DNA of 18,359 nucleotides from Opitutales bacterium (GCA_029059365.1 JAIDVZ010000167.1:1-18359); one strand, 5' to 3'. Positions 7,401 to 16,650 are shown, counted from the stretch's first letter. Program-made: numbers and translations. Notes: generated by a model from the letters alone, not told the origin.

Positions 7401-8235
7401 AGAGGAACGTTTACGAAAGATTGAGGCTATTGAATCCGGTAATTTGGACGAAACCGGTATAATAAAGAATGTTAAGGTCTATATCGCCAATAAACGTAAG
7501 ATTCAGGTCGGTGATAAAATGGCAGGTAGACACGGAAACAAGGGTGTTGTTTCACGGATAGTTAAACGCGAAGATATGCCATTTTTACCTGATGGACGCC
7601 CGGTCGATATCATATTGAATCCGCTTGGTGTTCCAAGTCGAATGAATGTTGGGCAGGTACTCGAAACCTATCTCGGAGCCGCTTGTAAAAAACTCGGTAT
7701 TAAAGTTGCAACTCATGTATTTGATGGAGTCACCGAGAAAGAGATACAAGATCTCATGAAAAAGGCCGACTTGCCTATCGATGGTAAAACAGAATTGTAT
7801 GACGGATGTACCGGTCAAAAATTCGATCAACGGGTGATGGTTGGGTATATCTATATGATGAAGTTGAATCACTTGGTAGCTGATAAGGTACACGCACGTG
7901 CGGTTGGGCCGTATAGTTTGATCACACAACAACCACTCGGTGGACGTGCACAATATGGTGGTCAGCGATTCGGAGAAATGGAAGTTTGGGCGATGGAAGC
8001 GTACGGTGCAGCTTATACCCTACAAGAGCTGTTGACGGTGAAATCGGACGACTTCCACGGACGTACAAAAATATATGAATCGATCGTTAAAGGCGACACT
8101 TCCCTAGACGCCGGAATTCCGCAATCATTTAACGTACTCATGAAGGAGTTGCAGGGCTTAGGCCTCGACATCTGTCTTGAAAATACGCAAGCCATGGATG
8201 TGGATAGTGAACAAACAGTCTCCAAGAATATATAA
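4435..8235 (+). CDS. rpoB: RNA polymerase subunit beta (1266 aa)
   Basis: RpoB with RpoC forms the catalytic core of RNA polymerase. The N terminus (SFGKLKEVITPPYLIESQ) fits the family. The rifampicin pocket is at about 446-475 (SQLSQFMDQINPLSEVTHKR), keeping equivalents of E. coli Asp516, His526 and Ser531 (Asp455, His465, Ser470) but with Ile457 for Asn518 and Arg447 for Ser508. CPIETPEGSNIGLIN follows. The active-site segment GDKMAGRHGNKGVVS starts at 1026, with Lys1028 and Lys1036 equivalent to E. coli Lys1065 and Lys1073. The C-terminal clamp part has GGQRFGEMEVWAMEAYGAAY; the usual HARSTG reads HARAVG. No Shine-Dalgarno is visible before the ATG, but the start is fixed by homology. Length is somewhat below E. 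coli (1342). The stop is 21 nt before rpoC. Confidence 0.99.
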   Translation: MSESHRVSFGKLKEVITPPYLIESQINSFNEFLQSDVEADKRQNLGLEGVFRNVFPIASYDGSVALEYVKYRLDNPKYSEDFCIREGITYGAPLYVTLRLTSADESRDEEIFMGEMPVISQRGSFIISGSERVVVSQLHRSPGICFEITQHTTGKNLYAFRIMPDRGTWIEVQSDQNDLLYVYLDRRRRRRKFLLTTMLRAFGHGSDYDIVSLFYTVREAKVDDLLKQDSFVDLVLTDDIVDVQHGIVLARAYDNIGRTLLKSFKDAGIKKISYADTSIDNGLIIRSLKKDTTHNEEEALIEIYKLLRPGEPINIQNARAFLARNFTDKKRYDLSQIGRYKLNRKLGLDKDLDDRVIAADDIVAATKYLCQLRNGQGIIDDIDNLGSRRVRGVGELLVNQCRVGLARMERVIRERMSLFDQSVDMLTPQKLFNPKLLMSVVRDFFARSQLSQFMDQINPLSEVTHKRRLSALGPSGLDRDRAGLEVRDVHSSHYGRICPIETPEGSNIGLINSLSTYARINKFGFIETPYRIVKKGHVTDEVIYLNADDEEGKVIAQANSEVDKNDNLVGRVAVRKSSELLEVSPMEVDYMDVSPKQVISVAAGLIPFLEHDDTSRALMGANMQRQGVPLLTTEAPLVGTGIEEKIAHDSGHVILADVDGIVASVDSSKIIVTPSGKLPADFDEKKSNGKNVQVYKLRKYLRSNAATCFNQHPIVSKGQAVKQGDVLADGASIDHGELALGKNVLVAFMPWNGYNFEDAVILSERMITDDVFTSIHIDEYEVTARDTKLGYEEITRDIPNVGDEALKNLNRDGIIKIGAEVKPGDILVGKITPKTETDLAPEEKLLRAIFGEKAADVKDSSLIVPAGCYGIVMDVKISSRTDNEKEEVSESECRRRIKKINEEFRTQSDQIRDDLTEAFSSILLGEKIPLDIVDTDTGETILAANRKITKTLLRRLAASGRNIEMSSSPVRNKIFEIIDQFQIKFDDLEEERLRKIEAIESGNLDETGIIKNVKVYIANKRKIQVGDKMAGRHGNKGVVSRIVKREDMPFLPDGRPVDIILNPLGVPSRMNVGQVLETYLGAACKKLGIKVATHVFDGVTEKEIQDLMKKADLPIDGKTELYDGCTGQKFDQRVMVGYIYMMKLNHLVADKVHARAVGPYSLITQQPLGGRAQYGGQRFGEMEVWAMEAYGAAYTLQELLTVKSDDFHGRTKIYESIVKGDTSLDAGIPQSFNVLMKELQGLGLDICLENTQAMDVDSEQTVSKNI

Positions 8236-8256
8236 CACTCAATAACTTTTACTTAA

Positions 8257-11200
8257 ATGAATAACCAAAACGCAAAAGAAATTTTAGGTTTCAATCAGGG
8301 AAGCAATTACAGCCAGGTTAGCATAGCAGTAGCTTCTCCGGAGGTCATACGTTCATGGTCACGCGGGGAGGTCAAGAATCCTGAGACTATTAATTATCGT
8401 ACATTTAAGCCAGAACCAGGCGGATTATTTTGTCAAAAAATATTTGGTCCTGTCAGAGATTATGAGTGTGCTTGCGGGAAATATAAACGCATTAAATATA
8501 AAGGTGTTGTTTGTGAGCGTTGCGGCGTTGAGGTTACAGTTTCGCGTATTAGGCGTGAAAGTATGGGGCATATTGAGCTCGCTGTTCCGATTGCACATAT
8601 TTGGTTCTTAAAAAGTTTACCAAGTCGGCTCGGGTTAATGCTGGACATGAGCGCCAAGGATCTCGAAAAGGTGATATATTACGAAAGCTATATGGTCATT
8701 GATCCTGGGACTACCCCGTTATCACCAAATCAATTACTGACTTCAAGGGAATATTCACAGTTACAAGAAGAATACGGAGAGGATGCATTCGATGCAAAAA
8801 TTGGCGCTGTTGCGGTACGTGATGCCCTTGTGAAGATTGATCTAAACGAACTGTCCGACGAATTACAGGAACAATTACGCAATACCCATTCTCGGCAAAA
8901 TAAGAAAAAAATCACAAAGCGTTTAAAGTTGGTTAATGGTTTTATAACCGGTAATATGCGCCCAGAGTGGATGGTGCTCGAAGTTTTGCCTATCATTCCA
9001 CCAGATTTACGCCCTTTGGTCCCATTAGACGGTGGACGATTCGCTACAAGTGACTTAAATGATCTATATCGCCGAGTAATCAACAGAAATAACCGTCTTA
9101 AAAGTCTGTTGAGCTTAAAAACCCCTGATGTCATCATTCACAATGAGATGCGCATGCTTCAAGAAGCAGTCGATGCATTGTTTGATAATGATCGTCACGG
9201 ACATGCAGTCATCGGTGCAGGGAATCGACCACTAAAGTCTCTGAGCGAGATGTTGAAGGGGAAGCAAGGTAGATTTCGTCAAAATTTGCTCGGGAAGCGC
9301 GTGGATTACAGCGGTCGTTCTGTTATCGTTATAGGTCCGGAATTAAAACTGCACCAATGTGGATTGCCAAAAAAGATGGCCCTCGTGTTGTTTGAACCAT
9401 TTATCATACGCCGTCTAAAAGAACTTGGATTTGTACATACTGTCCGCAGCGCACGCAAGATGATCGAGAAACAATCCCCGGAAGTATGGGATATTCTTGA
9501 GGAAGTGACACGCGAACATCCTGTACTGCTTAATCGTGCCCCTACCCTACATAGATTGTCAATACGGGCGTTTTATCCGGTACTTATCGAGGGGGATGCT
9601 ATTAGATTACATCCACTTGTTTGCGCAGCGTTTAATGCTGACTTCGACGGTGACCAAATGGCTGTCCATGTTCCACTGTCTTTCGAAGCGGTGATGGAAG
9701 CAAAATTGTTGATGCTCGCATCGTTAAATATTTTCTCGCCATCAAGCGGTAAACCGGTTTTGACTCCGTCTCAGGATATCGTTTTGGGGTCGTATTATCT
9801 CACCCTTGAGCCTGAGAAAAAGGAAGAAGGTCGTCTGCCATTGATCAGTTCGGTAGAAGAAGCACTTATGCTCGATTCCGAGAAAATTTTAAAGAAACAT
9901 GATCGTGTACGTTTCGTTAACCCAGATTATAAAAAGAATACTCGTTACGGGAATAGTGAACCAAAAGTCATCGAGACTACGCTCGGTAGAATAATATTCA
10001 ATAGCATATTCCCACGCGCGCTTGGATTCATTAACCAACCTGTTGCTAAGGGCAAACTGGGAGACCTGATATTGGGAACCTACAAAGTTGGTGGCAAGAA
10101 GGCCGCAATCGAAACATTGGATAACCTTAAGGAGCTTGGATTTAAAGAAGCGATGCGGGCTGGGCTATCAATTGGGGTTGATGACATGATCATCCCAGAT
10201 AACAAGGCGGATATCATCGCAGATGCTCGTAAACGGATCGATGAAGTTGAGACACAATATAAACGCGGTATCATCACAAGTGGTGAGCGATACAACAAGG
10301 TGGTTGATATTTGGACCTCTACTACTGACAGAGTCGCTGAAGAAGCTTTTGATGCTCTTGCTCACAATAGCGGACGAGATGAAATTAATCCGGTATTCTT
10401 GATGATGGATTCTGGGGCGCGTGGTAATCGCCAACAAGTCCGTCAGTTGTGCGGAATGCGTGGATTGATGGCTAAACCATCTGGAGAAATCATCGAGTGG
10501 CCAATTTTATCATCTTTCAAAGAGGGATTATCTGTTCTTGAGTACTTCATTTCCACTCACGGTGCTCGTAAGGGGTTGACAGATACTGCATTAAAAACTG
10601 CTGATGCTGGATATATGACCCGTAAATTGTGCGATGTCGCTATGGACTGTGTAATCGGTGATGAGGATAGTGGAGATCGTTCTGGAATATGGAAACAAGC
10701 GATCGTTGACGGTGATGATGAGATCGTGAAGCTCAGTGAACGTATCGAAGGAAGATGTTCGAGCGAAGATGTTCATAATCCACTTGATCCAGATGAAATT
10801 ATCGTATCCGCTGGTAACTTAATTACTGTAGATATCGCACATCGAATAGAGGAATGTGGAATCGAACGTGTGAAGATCATGTCCCCTCTCACACAGATGT
10901 ATAAAAATACAATACCTGCTAAAGCGTATGGTATTGATCCGGCTACTAATAGCATGGTTGAGCGCGGCGCAGCGATTGGTATCATTGCTGCACAATCGAT
11001 CGGTGAGCCTGGTACACAGCTGACATTGCGTACATTCCACGTTGGAGGGGTTGCCAGTCAGGTATTGAAAAGCTCAGAATATCGGGCAAAGCGCGACTGT
11101 ACAGTCAAGTTTCATGGTTTGCGTCTGGTACAAACCGCAGAAGGTGGGAACGTCGTTCTAAATAAAACAGGGTCGATTCAGTTGTTGGATAGCCGTGGTA

Positions 11201-12423
11201 ACGAGATCGAGAATTACTCTCTTGTCCCTGGTGCATTTTTATCAATTTCGGATGGAGCGAAAGTATCAAAAGGCGACGTACTAGCAATGTGGGATCCACA
11301 TAATATGCCAATCTTATCAGAAAAAGGCGGTATTGTTAGCTTCAAGGACATGATTCCTGGTGTAACAATTAAGCGCGATGTTGATGTTTCAACCGGTCGT
11401 ATAACCACCATCGTTATCGAGCATAAAGATGATCTAAATCCGACCATAGAGATCGTTGCCGGCCATAATAAACAGGGGCTGCCACCGGAAAAGGTAATCG
11501 CTACTTATAGTATCCCGACTGGTGCACAAATCATTGTTGAAAATGGAAATGAAGTTCAGGCCGGAGCACTATTGGCAAAAACTTCGCGATCAGCATCTAA
11601 AACTCAGGATATTACCGGTGGTCTGCCACGTATCGCTGAATTATTTGAGGCTCGTCGTCCAAAAGATGCTGCTGAAATGGCCAAAATAGACGGGATTGTC
11701 TCATTTGGTGGCACTATTCGGAATAAAAAACGTATCTGGGTGACGGATAGCGAAACTGGTCAAAAACAGGAACACTTTATCCCTCATGGAAAAAATATCA
11801 TCGTACATGAAGGAGATTTCGTAAATAAGGGACAAAACCTCACTGATGGCGCTCAGGATCCACACGAGATCCTCGAAATTCTCGGTGAAGCAAGTTTACA
11901 GGAATATTTGATCTCGGAGATTCAGAAGGTTTATCGCATGCAGGGTGTAACAATTAATGATAAACATATCGAAATTATTGTCGCTTGTATGTTGAGCAAG
12001 GTACGTATCGTTGACCCGGGAGATTCTGATTTTTTCTGGGATGAACAGGTGGATAAAGATGCATTCATTGCTTCCAATAAGGAAATCATCGAGGCCGGTG
12101 GGGAACCAGCAACCGCTACACCGGTTCTATTAGGTATAACCAAAGCATCTATCGAAACAGAGAGCTTTATCGCCGCTGCATCGTTCCAAGAAACCACTCG
12201 TGTTCTCACTGAGGCGGCCACAACTGCTAAAATCGATAAATTGAAAGGGTTTAAGGAAAATGTCATAATCGGGCATCTTATCCCGGCTGGTACTGGTCTG
12301 CCGATGTATCGTTCACTAAAAGTAAATACTCTTGTGAGCGCGGGCGAAGGCCTAATTGAACCGACTAAAGAATCGATCATGGATCGCGTAGCAATAAAGG
12401 AGGAAATATCCGTAAATCCGTAA
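8257..12423 (+). CDS. rpoC: RNA polymerase subunit beta' (1388 aa), lacking the second zinc site
   Basis: RpoC supplies the catalytic magnesium ligands and the clamp. The N-terminal zinc site is intact (Cys71, Cys73, Cys86, Cys89; [10 protein letters not shown] and VVCERCG). The active-site [12 protein letters not shown] gives Asp462, Asp464 and Asp466. The bridge helix ([20 protein letters not shown]), trigger-loop base ([19 protein letters not shown]) and [15 protein letters not shown] are normal. A long segment between RTFHVGG and [18 protein letters not shown] matches the Gram-negative insertion seen in E. coli, and the C terminus has [13 protein letters not shown] and [12 protein letters not shown]. 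Remarkably, all four cysteines of the second zinc site are replaced: Ser805, Gln880, Pro887 and Ala890 stand at E. coli 814, 888, 895 and 898, while flanking residues align without gaps. The frame is otherwise intact, so this is not decay. No Shine-Dalgarno precedes the ATG. Confidence 0.99.
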   Translation: MNNQNAKEILGFNQGSNYSQVSIAVASPEVIRSWSRGEVKNPETINYRTFKPEPGGLFCQKIFGPVRDYECACGKYKRIKYKGVVCERCGVEVTVSRIRRESMGHIELAVPIAHIWFLKSLPSRLGLMLDMSAKDLEKVIYYESYMVIDPGTTPLSPNQLLTSREYSQLQEEYGEDAFDAKIGAVAVRDALVKIDLNELSDELQEQLRNTHSRQNKKKITKRLKLVNGFITGNMRPEWMVLEVLPIIPPDLRPLVPLDGGRFATSDLNDLYRRVINRNNRLKSLLSLKTPDVIIHNEMRMLQEAVDALFDNDRHGHAVIGAGNRPLKSLSEMLKGKQGRFRQNLLGKRVDYSGRSVIVIGPELKLHQCGLPKKMALVLFEPFIIRRLKELGFVHTVRSARKMIEKQSPEVWDILEEVTREHPVLLNRAPTLHRLSIRAFYPVLIEGDAIRLHPLVCAAFNADFDGDQMAVHVPLSFEAVMEAKLLMLASLNIFSPSSGKPVLTPSQDIVLGSYYLTLEPEKKEEGRLPLISSVEEALMLDSEKILKKHDRVRFVNPDYKKNTRYGNSEPKVIETTLGRIIFNSIFPRALGFINQPVAKGKLGDLILGTYKVGGKKAAIETLDNLKELGFKEAMRAGLSIGVDDMIIPDNKADIIADARKRIDEVETQYKRGIITSGERYNKVVDIWTSTTDRVAEEAFDALAHNSGRDEINPVFLMMDSGARGNRQQVRQLCGMRGLMAKPSGEIIEWPILSSFKEGLSVLEYFISTHGARKGLTDTALKTADAGYMTRKLCDVAMDCVIGDEDSGDRSGIWKQAIVDGDDEIVKLSERIEGRCSSEDVHNPLDPDEIIVSAGNLITVDIAHRIEECGIERVKIMSPLTQMYKNTIPAKAYGIDPATNSMVERGAAIGIIAAQSIGEPGTQLTLRTFHVGGVASQVLKSSEYRAKRDCTVKFHGLRLVQTAEGGNVVLNKTGSIQLLDSRGNEIENYSLVPGAFLSISDGAKVSKGDVLAMWDPHNMPILSEKGGIVSFKDMIPGVTIKRDVDVSTGRITTIVIEHKDDLNPTIEIVAGHNKQGLPPEKVIATYSIPTGAQIIVENGNEVQAGALLAKTSRSASKTQDITGGLPRIAELFEARRPKDAAEMAKIDGIVSFGGTIRNKKRIWVTDSETGQKQEHFIPHGKNIIVHEGDFVNKGQNLTDGAQDPHEILEILGEASLQEYLISEIQKVYRMQGVTINDKHIEIIVACMLSKVRIVDPGDSDFFWDEQVDKDAFIASNKEIIEAGGEPATATPVLLGITKASIETESFIAAASFQETTRVLTEAATTAKIDKLKGFKENVIIGHLIPAGTGLPMYRSLKVNTLVSAGEGLIEPTKESIMDRVAIKEEISVNP

Positions 12424-12450
12424 ATCATGCAGATGGCTTATTTGCAACAT

Positions 12451-12489
12451 TTGCTTAAAAAAGTTCTTGCATTGTTTTATAGTTTTAAT
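12451..12489 (+). promoter_or_regulatory. Weak candidate promoter region before rpsL
   Basis: The 94-nt rpoC-rpsL gap is AT-rich and has no convincing terminator hairpin. It contains TATAGT (12478-12483) and TTTAAT (12484-12489) as possible -10 boxes, with TTGCTT (12451-12456) upstream, but the spacing (21 bp to TATAGT) is poor. The segment TTTTATAG followed by CTACT resembles the one before rplC. A start of the str genes here is plausible but not shown. Confidence 0.25.
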
Positions 12490-12517
12490 TCTACTCTGAA
12501 AACTTTAAGGGAAATAC

Positions 12518-12898
12518 ATGCCTACAATTAACCAGTTGATAAAACAACCACGTGTAAATAAGACCTTCAAATCGAAGGCACCAGCATTGGAGCATAATCC
12601 ATTTAAGCGCGGTACTTGTATACAAGTAATGACTCGTACCCCGAAAAAACCAAATTCGGCTATTCGAAAAGTTACGAAGGTGCGCCTAACAAATGGGGCT
12701 GAGGTTATTGCGTACATCCCGGATGAGGGGCATAAGTTGCAGGAACACAGTGTTGTGCTCGTACGAGGTGGGCGTGTCAAGGACTTGCCTGGTGTGCGTT
12801 ATCACGTTGTTCGCGGGGCACTTGATTGTTCCGGTGTTGAAAAACGTCGCAGAAGTCGCTCAAAATACGGAGTAAAACGGCCAAAACAAGGTAAATAA
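12518..12898 (+). CDS. rpsL: 30S ribosomal protein S12 (126 aa)
   Basis: S12 sits at the decoding centre and helps control tRNA selection. The sequence is typical in length and content: [12 protein letters not shown] (41-52), [20 protein letters not shown] and [11 protein letters not shown] (86-96), ending [12 protein letters not shown]. Lys43 and Lys88, where E. coli streptomycin-resistance changes occur, are both wild type, as are Pro91 and Asp89 (the residue methylthiolated by RimO in E. coli). The stretch [17 protein letters not shown] deviates somewhat from the common form but keeps the fold pattern. AAGGGA about 6 nt before the ATG acts as ribosome-binding site. It opens the str block; rpsG follows after 19 nt. 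Confidence 0.98.
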   Translation: MPTINQLIKQPRVNKTFKSKAPALEHNPFKRGTCIQVMTRTPKKPNSAIRKVTKVRLTNGAEVIAYIPDEGHKLQEHSVVLVRGGRVKDLPGVRYHVVRGALDCSGVEKRRRSRSKYGVKRPKQGK

Positions 12899-12917
12899 AA
12901 TTTAGGAGAATCAGCAA

Positions 12918-13391
12918 ATGTCTCGTCGCAGAAGAGCAACAAAGCGTGCAATTATAAAGGATCCGCGTTATGGAAGTACACTCATCGGTCAGTTGATCAA
13001 TATGGTCATGGAACGCGGTAAGAAATCATTGGCTCGTTCCATTGTATATGGTGCGATTGAACGCGTCAGCGAAAAGCTGGAAAAGGGTGATCCAATCGAT
13101 TTATTATTGGGTGCGCTCGAAAATGCTCGTCCTAAAGTTGAGGTGAAAAGTAAGCGTATTGGAGGTGCGACGTATCAGGTACCTATGGAGGTTCCATATG
13201 CGCGTCAACATACATTGGTTTTTCGTTGGATGATTGAGTTGGCTGCTGGCCGTAAGGGCGTACCGATGAAGGAAGCGTTGGCTGACGAAATCGTTGATGC
13301 GTACAACAATACCGGATCCGTTGTTAAAAAGAAGGATGAGGTACATCGAATGGCCCAAGCAAACCGTGCATTTGCGCATTTACGTTGGTAA
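12918..13391 (+). CDS. rpsG: 30S ribosomal protein S7 (157 aa)
   Basis: S7 nucleates assembly of the 30S head and contacts the E-site tRNA. The length and sequence are standard: MSRRRRATKR start, DPRYGSTLIGQLINMVMERG (about 15-34), the beta-hairpin RIGGATYQVPMEV and the final AFAHLRW. A clear AGGAGA lies 9-14 nt before the ATG. The gene ends with three consecutive in-frame stops (TAA TAA TAG, 13389-13397). In E. coli S7 represses its own operon by binding the rpsL-rpsG spacer; here that spacer is only 19 nt, so the long E. coli style site cannot be present in it. Confidence 0.98.
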   Translation: MSRRRRATKRAIIKDPRYGSTLIGQLINMVMERGKKSLARSIVYGAIERVSEKLEKGDPIDLLLGALENARPKVEVKSKRIGGATYQVPMEVPYARQHTLVFRWMIELAAGRKGVPMKEALADEIVDAYNNTGSVVKKKDEVHRMAQANRAFAHLRW

Positions 13392-13418
13392 TAATAGAAG
13401 AATCAGGGAATTTTTAAA

Positions 13419-15563
13419 ATGTCTAAGCAAGAGATATCGTCGGCAAATGCGAAAACTCGTGGCACCCCGTTGGAGTTTACAAGAAATATCGGGATAGCGG
13501 CTCATATTGATGCTGGAAAAACGACAACCACCGAACGTATATTGTTTTACACTGGTGTTGTCCACAAAATGGGTGAGGTTCATGACGGTACTGCTGTCAC
13601 CGACTGGATGGAACAGGAACGCGAGCGAGGAATAACTATTACCTCAGCCGCTATTTCATGCTCATGGGCAACTAAATCTGGCCCATTCTCTGGTATTAAA
13701 CATAGGGTCAATATTATCGACACTCCCGGACACGTCGATTTTACTGCAGAAGTCGAACGTTCATTACGTGTTTTGGATGGTGCGGTTGCGGTATTTTGCG
13801 GAGTTGCAGGTGTACAACCACAATCAGAAACCGTGTGGAGACAGATGGATAAATACCAGGTTCCACGCATTGCGTTCATCAACAAAATGGACCGTACAGG
13901 AGCGGACTTTCTTGGTGCGGTTAACGACATTCGCGAAAAACTCAAAGGAAATGCCCATCCTCTATTTTTAAACATCGGTGCTGGTGATCAGTTTCGTGGA
14001 TTGATCGACCTCATCACGATGAAGGCGTACGTATACTGTCAAGATTCTGTTAATGGGATTCAGTATGATACTACTGATATTCCCGCCGAGATGGCCGAAG
14101 ATGCGCAAAAATATCATGAACAATTGATAGAAGCGGTTGCAGATTTTGATGATGAGATCGCCGAAAAATATCTAAACGGCGAAGAAATCACCCCAGATGA
14201 ACTTAAGATTGGCATTCGTAAGGCAACCACTTCGATGAAGTTTGTTGGTGTGATCCCTGGCAGTTCTTTTAAAAATAAAGGCGTACAGATGCTATTGGAT
14301 GCGGTTGTCGATTATCTACCAAGTCCATTGGATCTACCTCCTACTCGCGCGTTTAAGGAAGATGGGACTGAGGCCGGCATCCCAGTTGATGACAATGGCA
14401 AGGTGGCTGCTTTAGCATTTAAGTTGATGACAGATCCGTACGTTGGAAAGTTGGTTTTCTGTCGGGTATATGCTGGACAATTAAAGAAGGGCGGAACTGT
14501 TTATAATCCTCGTACGCGCAAAAATGAGCGTATCAGCAGATTGGTTATCATGAAAGCTGATGCACGTGAGGATATTGATGTCGCCTATTCCGGTGATATT
14601 TGCGCCGTTGTGGGTTTAAAAGGAGTTGTTACTGGCGATACGTTGTGTGATGAGAATTTAGATCTGATCCTTGAACCTCCAACATTTCCAGAGCCTGTTA
14701 TTAGCATGTCGATTGAACCAAAATCTAAAGCTGATCAGGCGAAATTGTCTATCGGTTTACAGCGTTTGGCCGAGGAAGATCCAACATTCGTTGTAACAAC
14801 AAATCAGGAAACTGGACAAACGATCATCGCTGGTATGGGTGAGCTACACTTGGACATCATACGTGATAGATTGTTTAGAGAATTTAATGTTGAAGCTGAT
14901 GCTGGTCGCCCGCAAATTGCATACAAAGAAACAATTTCCTCGGAAGCCACTGGTGAAGGAAAATTTATCCGTCAGACTGGTGGACATGGTCAGTATGGTC
15001 ATGCTATCATCAAACTTGAGCCTGCTGAGAGAGGAAAGGGCATTCAGGTTATTAACGAAATTGTTGGCGGTGTTATTCCGAGAGAATTTATTAAACCGAC
15101 TCAAGATGGTATCATGGAGGGTGCGTTGACCGGTGTTATAGCGGGATACCCGGTTATTGATTTTACTGCTCGAATCGTGGATGGAAGCTTTCACGAAGTT
15201 GACTCTTCGGAGCTTGCGTTCAAGATGGCCGGTATATTTGGGTTTAAAGAAGCGATGAGGAAGGCCAATCCTATCCTTCTTGAGCCAATTATGAAGGTTG
15301 ATGTTTCCACGCCCGACGAATATCAGGGCGATATCGTTGGTGATTTGAATCGTCGTCGTGGACAGATTCAAGGGATCGACTCCAAGCATGGCATAACCAC
15401 AATCACTGCTTTTGTTCCATTAGAAATGATGTTTGGGTATGCGACCGATGTTCGCTCGTTGTCGAAAGGTCGTGCAACTTATACCATGGAACCATCCCAT
15501 TTTGAACAGGTACCAGCGAGCTTATTAGCTAAAATTATAGAAAATTCTCCTAACAAGAGGTAA
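13419..15563 (+). CDS. fusA: Elongation factor G (714 aa)
   Basis: EF-G is the GTPase that drives translocation and, with RRF, ribosome recycling. Domain I has [14 protein letters not shown] (28-41), switch [15 protein letters not shown] (67-80), DTPGHVDF (101-108) and NKMD (155-158). Domain II follows with [21 protein letters not shown], then domains III-V, with [26 protein letters not shown] and the terminal [20 protein letters not shown]. Length is usual for the family. Unlike the EF-Tu of the same cluster, its switch I is wholly canonical. The residues [12 protein letters not shown] before DTPGH form the extended loop common in this EF-G type. The Shine-Dalgarno (CAGGGA) is about 9 nt before the ATG. 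In E. coli tuf follows fusA; here rpsJ does, after 7 nt. Confidence 0.99.
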   Translation: MSKQEISSANAKTRGTPLEFTRNIGIAAHIDAGKTTTTERILFYTGVVHKMGEVHDGTAVTDWMEQERERGITITSAAISCSWATKSGPFSGIKHRVNIIDTPGHVDFTAEVERSLRVLDGAVAVFCGVAGVQPQSETVWRQMDKYQVPRIAFINKMDRTGADFLGAVNDIREKLKGNAHPLFLNIGAGDQFRGLIDLITMKAYVYCQDSVNGIQYDTTDIPAEMAEDAQKYHEQLIEAVADFDDEIAEKYLNGEEITPDELKIGIRKATTSMKFVGVIPGSSFKNKGVQMLLDAVVDYLPSPLDLPPTRAFKEDGTEAGIPVDDNGKVAALAFKLMTDPYVGKLVFCRVYAGQLKKGGTVYNPRTRKNERISRLVIMKADAREDIDVAYSGDICAVVGLKGVVTGDTLCDENLDLILEPPTFPEPVISMSIEPKSKADQAKLSIGLQRLAEEDPTFVVTTNQETGQTIIAGMGELHLDIIRDRLFREFNVEADAGRPQIAYKETISSEATGEGKFIRQTGGHGQYGHAIIKLEPAERGKGIQVINEIVGGVIPREFIKPTQDGIMEGALTGVIAGYPVIDFTARIVDGSFHEVDSSELAFKMAGIFGFKEAMRKANPILLEPIMKVDVSTPDEYQGDIVGDLNRRRGQIQGIDSKHGITTITAFVPLEMMFGYATDVRSLSKGRATYTMEPSHFEQVPASLLAKIIENSPNKR

Positions 15564-15570
15564 TTGAAAA

Positions 15571-15918
15571 ATGGCAGCGCAAAAGAAAACAAGTAAAACA
15601 AATTTAAAACAAAAAATTCGGATTAAGCTTCAGAGTTTTGATTATCGTTTGATCGATCAGGCAAGCATCGATATCGTGGATACTGCCAAACGTTCAGGTG
15701 CAAGAGTGGCAGGTCCGGTGCCTTTGCCTATGCACATTCGCAAATTTTGCGTCAATCGTTCACCTCATATCGATAAAAAATCGTCTGATCATTTTGAAAT
15801 AAGAACTCATGGTCGATTGGTTGATATTTTTGATCCAACCGCTGACACTGTAGATTCATTGAAAAAATTAAATTTACCAGCGGGGGTAGACATTAAGATT
15901 GATCTATTGGCGGCATAA
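15571..15918 (+). CDS. rpsJ: 30S ribosomal protein S10 / NusE (115 aa)
   Basis: S10 is part of the 30S head and, as NusE, binds NusB and NusG in transcription antitermination and coupling. The core shows [26 protein letters not shown] (in two parts, about 15-40), [24 protein letters not shown] and [16 protein letters not shown]. The protein is about a dozen residues longer than E. coli S10, mainly from a lysine-rich N-terminal extension of about 10 residues ([10 protein letters not shown]). No internal Met lies closer to the conserved start, and AGAGGTAA overlapping the fusA stop is a good ribosome-binding site for this ATG, so the extension seems genuine. rpsJ is fused to the end of the str block and has no S10-type leader before it. 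Confidence 0.97.
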   Translation: MAAQKKTSKTNLKQKIRIKLQSFDYRLIDQASIDIVDTAKRSGARVAGPVPLPMHIRKFCVNRSPHIDKKSSDHFEIRTHGRLVDIFDPTADTVDSLKKLNLPAGVDIKIDLLAA

Positions 15919-15933
15919 AATATTTTTTTGTGC

Positions 15934-15963
15934 TTGCGTTTAAATAAAACCGCATTTTATAGC
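15934..15963 (+). promoter_or_regulatory. Candidate promoter between rpsJ and rplC
   Basis: TTGCGT (15934-15939) and TATAGC (15958-15963) are 18 bp apart in an AT-rich 87-nt gap. Each box matches four of six consensus bases. It would give the rplC-rplD-rplW-rplB genes a start independent of fusA-rpsJ, where most S10 operons begin before rpsJ. The case is modest; transcription could simply read through. Confidence 0.35.
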
Positions 15964-15980
15964 TACTTTTAAGACCTAAA

Positions 15981-15997
15981 GCAGGATGATCGCCTGC
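15981..15997 (+). promoter_or_regulatory. Small hairpin just before rplC start
   Basis: GCAGG (15981-15985) pairs with CCTGC (15993-15997) around a 7-nt loop, ending 8 nt before the rplC ATG. It occupies the place of a ribosome-binding site; no purine-rich Shine-Dalgarno is present between it and the start. A role in translation control of rplC is possible but unproven, and the stem is short. Confidence 0.35.
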
Positions 15998-16005
15998 CGC
16001 TTAGT

Positions 16006-16650
16006 ATGGAAAAGAAACGAGATATTTTGTTAGTTGGAAAGAAGATTGGAATGACTCAGGTTTATAATGAGTCGTCTGATTTGGTCCCTGTAACCGTGAT
16101 TAAAGCCGAAAAATGTGTGATTTCCAGGGTCAAAACTCTGGAATCGGATGGCTACACAGCTGTGCAATTCGGTTTCGGTGAAAAGAAAATTAAGCATTCA
16201 ACAAAGGCTGAAATCGGTCAAAATGGAATGTTTAAAAATTTCACACCTTATGTATTTCACGAACTGAGGGTTGATAGCACTGATGGTTACGAAGTCGGGG
16301 AAGTAACTCCACTAGCTGAGTTCGCTAAAGGAGATATCATTGATGTCGTTGGTGAAACGAAAGGCCATGGTTTTGCTGGTGTCATGAAGCGTCACGGTTT
16401 TCATGGTGGTCCGGCTGCTCATGGTTCTATGTTCCATCGTCGTGGTGGGTCATACGGTCAACGTCAATGGGTCGGTCATGTATTTAAAGGTCGCAAAATG
16501 CCTGGTCATTTTGGATACGACAGGTGTACGATTCAAAATCTTTCGATCATCAATATTGATCTTGAGAACGGCTTGATGCTCATCAAGGGCAGTGTTCCGG
16601 GAGCTAAGAATAGCTTTATTGTTGTGAGAAGGGCAATTAAATCGAAGTAA
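16006..16650 (+). CDS. rplC: 50S ribosomal protein L3 (214 aa)
   Basis: L3 is an early assembly protein whose long finger reaches towards the peptidyl-transferase centre. The N-terminal LVGKKIGMTQVYNE (9-22), central GHGFAGVMKRHGFHGGPAAHGS (about 121-142, given here as GVMKRHGFHGGPAAHGS core) and VFKGRKMPGHFGYDR identify it, and length is normal (E. coli 209). GSYGQRQ (148-154) keeps the glutamines of the loop that PrmB methylates in E. coli. The start has no recognisable Shine-Dalgarno and sits behind a small hairpin and candidate promoter. No in-frame start upstream gives a better N terminus. rplD follows after 14 nt. Confidence 0.98.
   Translation: MEKKRDILLVGKKIGMTQVYNESSDLVPVTVIKAEKCVISRVKTLESDGYTAVQFGFGEKKIKHSTKAEIGQNGMFKNFTPYVFHELRVDSTDGYEVGEVTPLAEFAKGDIIDVVGETKGHGFAGVMKRHGFHGGPAAHGSMFHRRGGSYGQRQWVGHVFKGRKMPGHFGYDRCTIQNLSIINIDLENGLMLIKGSVPGAKNSFIVVRRAIKSK

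Noticed and set aside
11931..12428. 165-codon open frame on the minus strand inside rpoC
   Set aside because: It lies wholly opposite conserved RpoC sequence; the composition is that of an antisense shadow, with no recognisable domain.
12424..12517. A terminator after rpoC
   Set aside because: Only a 4-bp GCAA/TTGC stem and AT-rich partial complementarity were found; nothing convincing, so read-through into rpsL is as likely.
14844..15389. 181-codon open frame on the minus strand inside fusA
   Set aside because: Antisense shadow of highly conserved EF-G domains III-V; no independent signals.
15986..16033. Short open frame starting at ATG 15986 before rplC, considered as a leader peptide
   Set aside because: Its start codon lies in the loop of the small hairpin with no properly spaced Shine-Dalgarno, and it runs out of frame into rplC; no regulatory codon pattern is seen.
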